52,449 nt of DNA, taken from Stentor roeselii (taxonomy: Eukaryota; Ciliophora; Heterotrichea; Heterotrichida; Stentoridae). Under the pieces are notes generated by a model. That model was not told the origin of the DNA. It was given only the letters and a program-made list of their open reading frames with translations, and ran no database searches. The translations under genes and the position numbers were made by a program. Below, in pieces: positions 44,412-52,449 of the stretch; the stretch's first letter is position 1, and each line of letters begins with the position of its first letter. The DNA lies in the NCBI GenBank assembly GCA_006503475.1, contig RSEH01000299.1, positions 1-52,449 of the forward strand, written 5' to 3'.

Positions 44412-46064
44412 TTACCCAAATGACAGTCTCAGACTATTACTCGAAGCCGTGTTATTCAATTTGCTTCGATCCTCTCGACTCAGTCCATTTCCCGTCACAA
44501 TCACAGTACTTTCCTTTTGCATCTTCTGCATCGCTTCTTGAATCGCGACAGTTCCTTCACCTTTAAACGAGTTCCTCGCAACATCAATAATTTGCAGTTT
44601 TTTATTACTAGCGATGGCCATCGAAATAGACCTGATTCCGAGATCTCCAAAGTTATTGTTAGCAACTCCTAAATTCGTCAATTCCTGAAGTTTCGGTAAT
44701 GCCAAAGCAAGAACTTCGCCGCCTTCAGGGCCTAACTCAGTCTTATTCAAATCCAAAACTTTCAACTTTGCGAGATAAGGCAAGGCCAAGACAAGATTTC
44801 TCATTCCATCAGCGCCCAACGGGTTATTCCACAAGTCAAGTTTTTCAAGTTTGTCACAAGAAATCAAAGCCCTTGCTAAGAACTGCGCGCCTTGCTCAGA
44901 AATTTCATTCCAAGAGAGTTGCAGGACTTTTAATGAGGGAAGAGCTGAAATTCCTTCAGATAAGTTTTCAATGCCTTTGTTTTCCAGCTTGTTCCAGGCT
45001 AGGAGCAAGGTGGTTATTGTTTTGCATTGGGTTAGACCTGAGGAAAGCTCTTTTGCACCGATTGGGCCGATTGCGTTGCTGCAGAGGTTTAGGTAGTTTA
45101 GCTGGGGTAATACTGGAAGGACTATTGAGAGGTATCGGGCTCCTGAGGCTCCTAACATGCAGTTTGCTAACTCGATTTGAATTATGCTCTCGATTTTACT
45201 TGGCTCTAAGGCTTTTGTGTAGAGAGTCACTAATTTTGGAATCATTCGGGAACCGTGGTCGGTTAGGGTTGATTGAACTCTTGAGTATAGAGCTCCGATG
45301 TCTTTTTCGATTGATGGGATTAGAATTTCTGGCTTGTTTATGTCAGTGTGAGAGACTAGAAGATGGTCTTGGTCTATTGTGCACAAGACCTTCATCATCT
45401 GTTCAACTGACTCCTCATTAAACTCCATTTTAACCGTCTTAAAAATTTTCGAATAGTCTCTTTCCTTCAAATAATTATTAATCCAATGTGAGCTGATATC
45501 TTTCCGATACTTACACTTAAGAATTTCTTCCTCAAACTGTTTAAGCGCTTTCTTAACCTGATTAATCTTAATCGATTTTTCTTCATACCACTTTTTCATC
45601 TTTTCCAAGACTCGAGTATTAAGCATTCTAAAAAGTTCTTCTTTAGCCTGAATATCTTTCAAGTTATCCTTAACCACTTTTAAAATTCCATCAATTTGGT
45701 CTCTTCTTTCAGTATAAAACAAAATATCACGTTCTTCTTTTATAAACTCTGAAGCCTCAACAGGTTCCTTAACATGTCTTCCAGGGTTTTGAATCGAGTG
45801 CAGTTCAAAGCAGTCTGGACAAAGTTTCACTCCAAGACCTCTACATATGCAAAGATATCTACTCGGCTTCTTTATGCAAAGTTGACATTCTTTTAATTCG
45901 GTTTCTATTGTTGAGTCCACTTTTCGTGTTGAGTGGTCGATTTTTTTCTTTGAGTTGATGTGCCAGCTGAGATGATTCTCGCAGGAAAGGACTTTTGGAG
46001 TTGAACAGCTGCAGATGTAGTCCGCTTGGCGAAGGCAGCCAGGGCTGAAACACTTTTCTTCCAT
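44412..46064 (-). CDS. B-box-like zinc finger and leucine-rich-repeat protein
   Basis: 550 residues. The first 100 hold paired Cys/His clusters (CFSPGCLRQADYICSC, CENHLSWH, CQLCIKKPSRYLCIC, CPDCFELH) like tandem B-box fingers. A coil follows at about 105-215. From about 290 to 520 there are at least seven ribonuclease-inhibitor-type LRRs (LNYLNLCSNAIGPIGAKELS, LKVLQLSWNEISEQGAQFLA, LEKLDLWNNPLGADGMRNL, KVLDLNKTELGPEGG). This is a protein-binding scaffold; in ciliates such proteins are numerous and mostly uncharacterised. Start context TATAA-ATG; stop TAA. Confidence 0.82.
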   Translation of the reverse strand: MEEKCFSPGCLRQADYICSCSTPKVLSCENHLSWHINSKKKIDHSTRKVDSTIETELKECQLCIKKPSRYLCICRGLGVKLCPDCFELHSIQNPGRHVKEPVEASEFIKEERDILFYTERRDQIDGILKVVKDNLKDIQAKEELFRMLNTRVLEKMKKWYEEKSIKINQVKKALKQFEEEILKCKYRKDISSHWINNYLKERDYSKIFKTVKMEFNEESVEQMMKVLCTIDQDHLLVSHTDINKPEILIPSIEKDIGALYSRVQSTLTDHGSRMIPKLVTLYTKALEPSKIESIIQIELANCMLGASGARYLSIVLPVLPQLNYLNLCSNAIGPIGAKELSSGLTQCKTITTLLLAWNKLENKGIENLSEGISALPSLKVLQLSWNEISEQGAQFLARALISCDKLEKLDLWNNPLGADGMRNLVLALPYLAKLKVLDLNKTELGPEGGEVLALALPKLQELTNLGVANNNFGDLGIRSISMAIASNKKLQIIDVARNSFKGEGTVAIQEAMQKMQKESTVIVTGNGLSREDRSKLNNTASSNSLRLSFG

Positions 46065-46176
46065 TTATAAAGATTTGAACTTTGTGGATAAGAGGATGAT
46101 TTTTTTTTAACATTCGGGTTGGAATATGATGAATTTGGATGTTTTAAGGAATTGGAATTTTTTATGATTTACAATA

Positions 46177-46425
46177 ATGGAAAGGCAGAATGATTTAATG
46201 AAGTTCTTTCGTGAAAACAGGGAAAAAAGGAAGAAGACTTGGAATTTAGCTCAGTTTTATTTTAAGAAAGTTATTAGGGAAGAAGGGATCAGGGAAAAAT
46301 CGGGATATTGTGGGAATAGCAGGGAAAATAGTTCTAGTAGAGGAAGGAATTTGAAGCTGGAACCGATATCTAGAAGTGCTAGGACTGATGGAGTGCTGAA
46401 AATGAATAACTCCTCGTTGGCTTAA
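46177..46425 (+). CDS. small basic protein, unknown
   Basis: 82 residues: a helix with FFRENREKRKKTWNLAQFYF, then Ser/Arg/Gly-rich sequence. It has an A-rich start context (CAATA-ATG), a TAA stop, and lies 23 bases before the next gene on the same strand. No domain recognised. Short length leaves some doubt that it is translated. Confidence 0.45.
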   Translation: MERQNDLMKFFRENREKRKKTWNLAQFYFKKVIREEGIREKSGYCGNSRENSSSRGRNLKLEPISRSARTDGVLKMNNSSLA

Positions 46426-46448
46426 TGTTTTAATTTTTGGTTTGAATT

Positions 46449-46976
46449 ATGAAATGGGCATCTTTTATTGGGCAGGCTGTCAGTGTCGATCAGTCAGACG
46501 GCTTGGAATATAAAACAATCAAGGACTGGACTTATTATTCTTGCCAGAGTTATTCTCTTGCTATAAATGAAGGAGTTTTAAGGTACATCACATTACTTCC
46601 TGGCTCTCAACTACCTTTCGGCCTATCCTGGACTGAAAACAACGTAAAAATTGTTTCTCGTTTCGGTGAACCAGACAAAAAAACCAGTTCTAAAGCTCTT
46701 GGGATCGAAATCACGTATGAAAGATTCGGATTAAGTCTCGAATTTCTAAACTTTGACTGGAATGATATGGACAATCGACTAAAATCAGTGATTTTGTTTG
46801 AACCTCTTTCACCTGATGACTTCCAAGTGACCCAAACCATTAAATTTTGCTCAAGATGTAAAAGATCAGCTAGTTTTCGATGTGGCAAATGCAAACTTTT
46901 CAATTACTGTTCAAGAGAATGCCAGGTAGTTCATTGGAGCACTCACAAAAGTTATTGCAAATCGATTACTAATTAG
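46449..46976 (+). CDS. MYND zinc-finger protein
   Basis: 175 residues. The C-terminal MYND finger at about 137-173 has its zinc ligands in order: CSRCKRSASFRCGKC, then YCSRECQVVHWSTHKSYC. The N-terminal 130 residues are a beta-rich domain (WASFIGQAVSVDQSDG, WTYYSCQSYSLAI, LPFGLSWTENNVKIVSRFGE) that I do not recognise. MYND fingers bind proline-rich peptides, and several MYND proteins work in dynein-arm assembly (ZMYND10), but no specific match is claimed. Stop TAG. Confidence 0.8.
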   Translation: MKWASFIGQAVSVDQSDGLEYKTIKDWTYYSCQSYSLAINEGVLRYITLLPGSQLPFGLSWTENNVKIVSRFGEPDKKTSSKALGIEITYERFGLSLEFLNFDWNDMDNRLKSVILFEPLSPDDFQVTQTIKFCSRCKRSASFRCGKCKLFNYCSRECQVVHWSTHKSYCKSITN

Positions 46977-47139
46977 CCTAATTCTTGATTCTCCAGAAGA
47001 TGAATATTAAATCAAAATTCTTTAACTTCTACTAAAAAGTCTAAAATTTTCAGCTTAAATCAATTAAAACCCTTCCGATTTAATCAAAAACATTCATCAA
47101 ACCCTTCAACCCTCTAAATTCTTATTAAATCCAATTTAA

Positions 47140-48066
47140 ATGTCAAAAGCCCCAAACTCCAGCGAAAGAATTTTTATCAATCTTCAAGACTCTCGCGAAA
47201 TTTTATACCCAAATCTTTTAAAACCAATTGAAACAATATCATCAACATCATCTGAAACCAATCGTTTCACTATTCTAAACCTTATAAGCCGAGGAGAGTC
47301 ATTCGGAATCCGTTCATCAGACTACATCTCAAAAGACGAGCAAATAGAAAACGAATCTTTTATAGTCCTAAGCGAATACTCTGAAAACCAAGAAGAAGAT
47401 TTAGAAAATTCCATCAAAGCCGGCTTTGAAGTCCTTTTGCCAAACTTTTTTAACGTCTTGAAAAGAACAAGAGAACCTGAATTTCCACCAGTCCTCGAAA
47501 AAATGATGAAAGACTTGCAAGACCTTGTCACAGGCACTAAAAAAAAATATATCAACGTCCAGGCTGAAGAAGTACTGAAAAAAATACAAGATTTTTTAAA
47601 CTGTTGCCCGGAAATTGATAAAGAAAAAGCTTATGCCCGGCTTGAAAGCATCACAAAGAAAAAACCTGAGAATTTAAGGAAAATCGTTGAAATTATTCAA
47701 TTGAAAGATTTAAAAAAACTCACTTTTTCTAACCTTTTACAGAAAAGAGAGAAATTTTTAATGAAGAAAAAGGAAAAGTTTTTTTTGGGTTTTGGGATTG
47801 AACAGGATTATGAAGAGCTTAAAGCGATTTTGAATAAATTTGTTGAGGAAAATAACAGGCTGGCTTTGCTTCAGTCGAAAAAAAGGAATTTGATTACTTT
47901 GGAAACAGCCGAAAATAAGTATTTGACTTTTCTTGATAAGAACCTGCAAAGGAAGTCAATCGGCTGTGTTGATGACTTGAATACTGAGGAAAGTGAAGGG
48001 TCAAGTAATGTCTGTCATAGTGAAGTCAACCCTACAGAAATATCGACTATGTCATTCAATAATTAA
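47140..48066 (+). CDS. coiled-coil protein, unknown
   Basis: 308 residues, with a Ser/Thr-rich first 70 residues, then mainly helical sequence with Lys/Glu heptads (KMMKDLQDLVTGTKKKYINV; LLQKREKFLMKKKEKFF). No recognised domain. The leader before the ATG is A/C/T-rich with little G. It ends with TAA 8 bases from the stop of the convergent gene. Confidence 0.72.
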   Translation: MSKAPNSSERIFINLQDSREILYPNLLKPIETISSTSSETNRFTILNLISRGESFGIRSSDYISKDEQIENESFIVLSEYSENQEEDLENSIKAGFEVLLPNFFNVLKRTREPEFPPVLEKMMKDLQDLVTGTKKKYINVQAEEVLKKIQDFLNCCPEIDKEKAYARLESITKKKPENLRKIVEIIQLKDLKKLTFSNLLQKREKFLMKKKEKFFLGFGIEQDYEELKAILNKFVEENNRLALLQSKKRNLITLETAENKYLTFLDKNLQRKSIGCVDDLNTEESEGSSNVCHSEVNPTEISTMSFNN

Positions 48067-48074
48067 CTTTAACC

Positions 48075-48734
48075 TTAATAGATCAGGCATTGACTGCAAC
48101 CAACTTTACGCTCTTGTGTTTCCACTGAAGTTTTATGGTCTTGAACTTTTCCAATGAAACTCTTGAGGTCGTTGTTTTCTTTAGCTTTTTCTTCGATGAC
48201 CATCTCATTCGCGTAAAGTCTTTCCTGCATGACTTGAATTTCCTTTTTCATGTTCATCAAGACCTCCAAAGGATTCTCCTCATTCTGATTGCGACTAGGC
48301 CCTCTAGAGTCCTTCCCTGAAATACTTTCTCTGATCTTTTTGATCTCAGCACAGGTCTGAAAACTTTGAGCGAGTGCTGAGTAAGCAGTGCTTTTCACAT
48401 CTTCAATCTCAACAGTGTAGTTTTTGACGAGACTGTTCAAAGACTTGTTCGCTTCGATGTACTGTTGATAAGCTTTTTTATGATTTTTTAATTCATTTCG
48501 AACACTGGACTGAAGAGTTGTCGTCATTTCTTTGATTTTCACGACTTCTGAATCAAGGTCTTCATCATTTGAAGACTCTTCTGAATGGTTTGAACGGGTT
48601 GATGACTTCGGGACGTTTGAAGTGAAATGAGACTGATCAGGAGGTCTGTAGACTATTGTAGTCCCGAAAGCTTTTTTCCGTCGAGTTTGAATTGATTCGG
48701 AGTCTTCTTCAAGAATCATTTGAAGTTGTGACAT
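48075..48734 (-). CDS. coiled-coil protein with Cys-containing C-terminus
   Basis: 219 residues. A polar N-terminal 60 residues is followed by a coiled coil from about 65 to 205 (VVKIKEMTTTLQSSVRNELK, NMKKEIQVMQERLYANEMVI). It ends in KVGCSQCLIY. CLIY has the shape of a CAAX box but Tyr is an unusual last residue, so prenylation is uncertain; the two Cys could be acylated instead. No family recognised. Stop TAA. Confidence 0.7.
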   Translation of the reverse strand: MSQLQMILEEDSESIQTRRKKAFGTTIVYRPPDQSHFTSNVPKSSTRSNHSEESSNDEDLDSEVVKIKEMTTTLQSSVRNELKNHKKAYQQYIEANKSLNSLVKNYTVEIEDVKSTAYSALAQSFQTCAEIKKIRESISGKDSRGPSRNQNEENPLEVLMNMKKEIQVMQERLYANEMVIEEKAKENNDLKSFIGKVQDHKTSVETQERKVGCSQCLIY

Positions 48735-48902
48735 TTTTCATAATAACTTCAGAGTTAAAATCATGTAGAAATCACTAAAACTTCATCATTTCTTACTTTT
48801 TCTTATCCAGTACTCCTCATATCTCTTCAAACTCTCTCAAATCCCTTCACTTAAAACTTTAAATAAATCTTCACCCTTAACCCTTAAACTATTCTAACTT
48901 AA

Positions 48903-49553
48903 CTACTCACAAACCACCCTAGTCAAAGCAAAAATCAAAACAGTCCAACCCCCTTGTGCCAGAATCGATGTCCAAGAATTCAAAAGAGCCATCTGCAAAA
49001 GAACATTAATCAAAACAGGTCTAAAAACAACCTGAGCTAAAGCCAATCCAACTACAACAATCCTAGAAAAACTATTCCTTTCATAAAACCCAGGAACAAG
49101 TGAGACCAAAGCGATTCCTTGAAAAAGGGTAAAATTTGCATTAATGGCTCTTTGCAAATACTCCCAGCTGAACTCCCCGCCTCCAGCATTGATGGCAAAA
49201 ATCAAGAAATGCGAGCAGACCAACTCAGCAGCGGACCATCCAAGACCGACGCCCAAGGCCCTGGTGCGTTTGTCAGTCGCTCTTGTGAGACGCCAGGTGA
49301 AAACCCATCCAAGCATGAGCAAGTCAATCAAAGACACGGATTCTTTCAGGGTCTCTGCTATGATGTTGAAGGACTCTGTCTCAGGGACTATTATCGCACA
49401 GATTAACAGCTTTAGCATTGAGGATAAAAGATAACCTCCTAAACCGCCCATGCAAATCTGCACTCCTGCCTCGTGCATTGATGTCGCGTTGTATACTAAG
49501 AAGATTGGAGCGAATGTCAGCAGTAAGCAGTTTAGAAGATGAAGAAATGCCAT
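48903..49553 (-). CDS. TMEM147: TMEM147-like ER membrane protein
   Basis: 216 residues with about seven hydrophobic spans. It matches TMEM147 along its length: MAFLHLLNCLLLTFAPIFLV at the N-terminus, a central ALGVGLGWSAAELVCSHFLI (human has ALGWATAELIMSR), and EFSWEYLQRAINANFTLFQ (human EFDWKYIQMSIDSNISLV). TMEM147 associates with the ER translocon and the nicalin-NOMO complex, acting in membrane-protein biogenesis. Stop TAG. Its leader is C-free on the plus strand for 220 bases. Confidence 0.88.
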   Translation of the reverse strand: MAFLHLLNCLLLTFAPIFLVYNATSMHEAGVQICMGGLGGYLLSSMLKLLICAIIVPETESFNIIAETLKESVSLIDLLMLGWVFTWRLTRATDKRTRALGVGLGWSAAELVCSHFLIFAINAGGGEFSWEYLQRAINANFTLFQGIALVSLVPGFYERNSFSRIVVVGLALAQVVFRPVLINVLLQMALLNSWTSILAQGGWTVLIFALTRVVCE

Positions 49554-49961
49554 TTATTTTTGGGATGGTTTTTTAGGTGATGATTGGGATGAGGAGGGTT
49601 TTTTGTAGGGTTTAGATTTGATGGAAGTTGGAGGGTTGGAAGGATTTAGGATTTGATTTTGAAGGATTTTAAAGGGATGGTTTTTTTTGGTTTGAGGATT
49701 GGAGTTTTTTAATGGGAGGATTTTTGAAGTTAAAGTTTTAGAGATTTTTTTTGTTAATTTTAGGAATAGTTCAGGTTTGATGTGGTTTTTTGTCTGTTTT
49801 ACAGATTCAATAGCAAAAAATCATTTAGAAAATTTCTAGTCTAAGGTATTCTAAAATCCACAGGAACATGATTAACATTTTTTCAGGCCAATCACGGTGA
49901 TTCCTGCTAAAAGTTCCTAGATTCACGAGTGATTCATATTTGTGGCTATAATAATAAAGGT
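49554..49961. promoter_or_regulatory. divergent intergenic region, TMEM147-like / PABP
   Basis: 408 bp. The left half belongs to the C-free tract (49552-49771). The right half before the PABP start has two related short elements, CACGGTGATTC near 49895 and CACGAGTGATTC near 49925; the first forms a small perfect palindrome (AATCAC-G-GTGATT). No gene seen. Confidence 0.45.
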
Positions 49962-51533
49962 ATGTTTCAAGGCAAGCCGTCCAACCCTGAAACCCAGATA
50001 TTCATCGGTGACCTTCCAGGAAGTGTAATAGAGTCGGAGCTGTACACCCAAGCCTCCAAATATGGAGAAGTGGTCTACATCCGGATTTTGCGTCATTTCC
50101 AGACGAAAGAGTCTCTGGGGATAGCGTTTGTCTCATTCGCTAAGGTGGAGCAGGCGCAGCTAGCAAGGTCGTCCTTGAACGGAATCAACTACAAAGGTAA
50201 CTACATCCGAGTAGCTCGTTTCTGCAAAGACCGCGACCCCGAAGCAAACCTTTACATAAGCGACCTGCCAGAATCCCTAACAGCGCGAGAACTTGAAGAG
50301 CACCTTCTTCGCTTCGGTCCAATAGTTTCCAGCAAAGTTTCATTTGACAAGAACTTAAAATCAAATCGTTACGGCTACGTTCAATTCGAGCGCAAAGCCG
50401 ATGCAGCAAAGGTCTTAGAAGCCACAATCGAGATCTCAGGGCAAAAAATTCAAGCTTCTAAGTTTTTACCCGCCAGTCAACGCGAAAGCTTACACAATAA
50501 AAACAATCTTTATGTAAGAGGCTTTGATTCTTCTTTCAAATCAGAGCAATTCGTTGATGTCTTTAAAACTTTCGGAGAAATACAGTCACATCAGATGATG
50601 AGTGTCAAGGACTTTAAAGGAAATTTAAGGTACTTCGCTTATGTTAGCTTTAAAAACCCGGAAGATGCTCAGAAAGCGATGGACTCTTTGAATGATAAAA
50701 ATGTTTCTGGAGTTACTTGGACTGTTGTTGTGCATCAAAATCGAGCCGTGAGAAAAGCGAAGTTGGCTTTGGAATATAGGAAGAAAGTAGAGGACTGGAA
50801 GAGAAAAAACTTGTTTATTAAAGGATTTCCGAAGAGTTTAAATGAGGTGCAGTTGAAAGAAATTTGTTCTGAGTACGGGTCGATAGTTTCCGTGAAAATC
50901 ATCAAGTTAGAGAACATTCAATACCAGGACTCCCGTCCAGTGCAGACTTTAATAAGCAAAGGATGCGGGTTTGTCTGTTTCGGAAGCTATGAAAGTGCCT
51001 CAGCTGCCTTCACTGGCCTGAAAAACAAAAAAATCGAAGGTGAAACCTTGTCAGTCTTCTTCTGGAAGCCCAGGGAAGAACTGGTCAGGGAACTCAATGC
51101 TAATAAAATCAAGAAAATGCAGGTTCAGATGATGCAGTATGGAATGATGTACCCTCCTGTCATGGGAAGAGGAGCTTTCAGGGGAAAGCCTGTCAGGTCT
51201 GTTCCTTCTGTCAACCAGATAAGCCCAATGGTCATGGCGCCAAAGCCTCCTGAAGTCAAACTCAACTTCGACATCAACGCTTTTTGGGAGTCAAGTCCTG
51301 AAATTCAAAAAAGAATCTTGGGAGAAAATATGTATCCTATTGTTTTGGAAAAGTCTAATCAGAGAGTTGCTGGGAAAATCACTGGAATGTTACTCGAAAT
51401 TCCTCCTGAAACTCTTATTAAAATGCTTCATACTCCTGGAGAAATCGCTAATAAGGTCAGGGAAGCGGTGGAAGTGCTGAGGAAAGCTTGGAAGGATAAT
51501 CCTGAAAACTTGAGCTTGCTTGCAGATATTTAG
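49962..51533 (+). CDS. PABP: cytoplasmic poly(A)-binding protein
   Basis: 523 residues from MFQGKPSNPETQIFIGDLPG; the frame is open a little upstream but only a GTG is available there. Four RRMs follow with their RNP motifs: QIFIGDL/IAFVSF, NLYISDL/YGYVQF, NLYVRGF/FAYVSF and NLFIKGF/GFVCF. After a Met/Gly/Pro-rich linker comes the C-terminal MLLE domain (VAGKITGMLLEIPPETLIKM). It binds poly(A) tails and links them to eIF4G and PAM2 proteins. RRM4 carries an insert between its first helix and RNP1 (IQYQDSRPVQTLISKG). Stop TAG. Confidence 0.95.
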   Translation: MFQGKPSNPETQIFIGDLPGSVIESELYTQASKYGEVVYIRILRHFQTKESLGIAFVSFAKVEQAQLARSSLNGINYKGNYIRVARFCKDRDPEANLYISDLPESLTARELEEHLLRFGPIVSSKVSFDKNLKSNRYGYVQFERKADAAKVLEATIEISGQKIQASKFLPASQRESLHNKNNLYVRGFDSSFKSEQFVDVFKTFGEIQSHQMMSVKDFKGNLRYFAYVSFKNPEDAQKAMDSLNDKNVSGVTWTVVVHQNRAVRKAKLALEYRKKVEDWKRKNLFIKGFPKSLNEVQLKEICSEYGSIVSVKIIKLENIQYQDSRPVQTLISKGCGFVCFGSYESASAAFTGLKNKKIEGETLSVFFWKPREELVRELNANKIKKMQVQMMQYGMMYPPVMGRGAFRGKPVRSVPSVNQISPMVMAPKPPEVKLNFDINAFWESSPEIQKRILGENMYPIVLEKSNQRVAGKITGMLLEIPPETLIKMLHTPGEIANKVREAVEVLRKAWKDNPENLSLLADI

Positions 51534-51701
51534 GTAGATTAGTTTAGAAAATCTTGGAAGGTTTAGTGGGTTGGTGTTTGTTTGGGATTAGGCGTTTTGA
51601 TTTGAAAATTTCAAGCCTTAATCCATAAATTAATTTCAAAACTTCTAAAGCTCATCCAATCCATTCCACCTGTTCTGTCCGAAAACCATTCTCTAATTAA
51701 A

Positions 51702-52040
51702 TTAAACTCCTGCCTGACTAGAAAACCGCATCTTCCTTCTTCTCACAAACAAATTTGACATGTTACTGTTTAAAGTTGGGACAGGTCCCAATTCTTTTTC
51801 AAAGTCCGCAGAACTTTCACTTTCAAGTCCTTCGTAGAGTTCTTGAAGACTTTTATTTAATTGACAATATCCAGGACTTTCTTCAGGGCATAAAAAAAGG
51901 TCGGATTTTGGCGTTGTAGGAACTTTTACATTCCAGCAAAACTTTTGCATTGATTTTATATGAATTGGAGTCAGTTCATCGGCATCAGTGCTTAAGTCAC
52001 TTGTTCTGAATGATACACTTTGATTGGTGTTAGAAGCCAT
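51702..52040 (-). CDS. small protein, unknown
   Basis: 112 residues, polar, with no membrane span: a Ser/Thr-rich start (MASNTNQSVSFRTSDLSTDA), a middle with WNVKVPTTPKSDLFLCPEES, an acidic helix (LQELYEGLESESSADFEKEL) and a basic end (VRRRKMRFSSQAG). No family recognised. ATG context GGAATA-ATGG; stop TAA. Codon use resembles the neighbours. Confidence 0.6.
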   Translation of the reverse strand: MASNTNQSVSFRTSDLSTDADELTPIHIKSMQKFCWNVKVPTTPKSDLFLCPEESPGYCQLNKSLQELYEGLESESSADFEKELGPVPTLNSNMSNLFVRRRKMRFSSQAGV

Positions 52041-52172
52041 TATTCCGGGATTATAGAGAAAGGTCGCTATTAAAAATGAGTCTTTGTGCTTGATGAGGGA
52101 AAATAGTGAAAATAAGTAAATGTAAGGATTTAGAGATTTAATAATTGAAAAGTATTTATGAGTTTAGGTGGA

Positions 52173-52307
52173 TTATTTAGTAGAGGCCTTTCACTTCGAA
52201 CTATTTTGATTAGAATAGTTAAATAGCCACTGCTTGAGTAGTTTGAAGTACTTATCTTCGCCAGTTGCAGTGATCGACTTGTTTGACCTTAGGGTCACTA
52301 ATTTCAT
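52173..52307 (-). CDS. possible 44-residue protein with one in-frame TGA
   Basis: It starts MKLVTLRSNKSITATGEDKY in a strong AAATAA-ATG context and continues FKLLKQWLFNYSNQ. A TGA falls at residue 39, and TAA follows five codons later. If TGA ends translation the product is 38 residues. The context and amphipathic helix make it more than random, but the length is too short to be sure. Confidence 0.35.
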
Positions 52308-52400
52308 TTATTTTTTTTTTAAGGAAGGTGTTATAGCTCTGATTATCATTCAGGTAATAATAAATATTTCACTATTACTAGCAGCTTAGAGTAATCTTCT

Positions 52401-52449
52401 ATGGAGAACTTTGGCGTCTGAGAAACTTCGGACGCTTTTTTCCAGCTTT
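52401..52449 (+). CDS. possible start of a gene running off the window, with in-frame TGA
   Basis: It reads MENFGV-(TGA)-ETSDAFFQL to the edge, with codon use like nearby genes (TCG GAC GCT TTC CAG). The same DNA can form a hairpin followed by T6 (see findings). The start context TTCT-ATG is poor for this window. Low confidence. Confidence 0.25.

Noticed and set aside
1-52449. tRNA, rRNA, CRISPR array, insertion sequence
   Set aside because: No cloverleaf with plausible A and B boxes, no rRNA core motifs, no regularly spaced repeats and no transposase were seen on reading either strand.

Overview
The window reads as somatic-type DNA of a heterotrich ciliate (Blepharisma/Stentor group). The main evidence is five 15-nt GT..AG introns that are needed to join conserved proteins: a TLDc protein (two), a class I histone deacetylase (one), an ADAT2-like deaminase (at least one, probably two) and a CFAP97-like protein (one). 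Coding is dense on both strands and intergenic gaps shrink to 4-14 nt. There are cilium-linked genes (TTLL, CFAP97-like, many coiled coils). About 35 genes end in TAA or TAG and none clearly ends in TGA. One 126-codon frame at 8902-9282 holds five TGA and no TAA/TAG, so UGA probably encodes Trp, as reported for Blepharisma. One gene end (the ADAT2-like gene, near 28142) fits this poorly, so the code is not settled.

Layout. 1-1.7 kb: three small membrane-protein genes on the minus strand, the first cut by the window edge. 1.7-3.5 kb: AT-rich sequence with no gene I can support. 3.5-5.5 kb: a pentaspan prominin-like protein, followed by a 28-bp tandem repeat carrying telomere-like motifs. 6.2-15.1 kb: a tandem array of three K+-channel genes with a GYGD filter and a cyclic-nucleotide-binding-like domain. 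Each is paired tail-to-tail with a small Trp/Cys protein gene. The first unit also carries a small membrane-protein gene, which is decayed in the second unit.

15.2-18.7 kb: a TTLL ligase, a PX-domain gene with a one-base frame jump, and PCNA. 18.7-23.2 kb: a tandem duplication of an RGG-tailed caprin-like gene. Decayed ends of both neighbours (PCNA and a coiled-coil gene) lie between the two copies and reveal the duplicated segment. 23.2-28.7 kb: two CFAP97-like genes, a long coiled-coil protein, an unknown helical protein and the ADAT2-like deaminase. 28.9-36.9 kb: RING/TRAF finger, EEF1AKMT4-like methyltransferase, TPR protein, mitochondrial-type J-protein, cyclin-Y-like protein, OARD1/TARG1-like macrodomain and unknowns. 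37-44.3 kb: TLDc protein, trypsin-fold protease, coiled coil and histone deacetylase. 44.4-52.4 kb: B-box/LRR protein, MYND protein, coiled coils, TMEM147-like protein, poly(A)-binding protein and unknowns.

Most genes are ordinary eukaryotic housekeeping or ciliary functions with no operon logic. The parts that stand out are the channel array, the caprin duplication scar, strand-asymmetric C-free or G-free leaders up to 220 nt, and start or stop codons that nearly touch or overlap.
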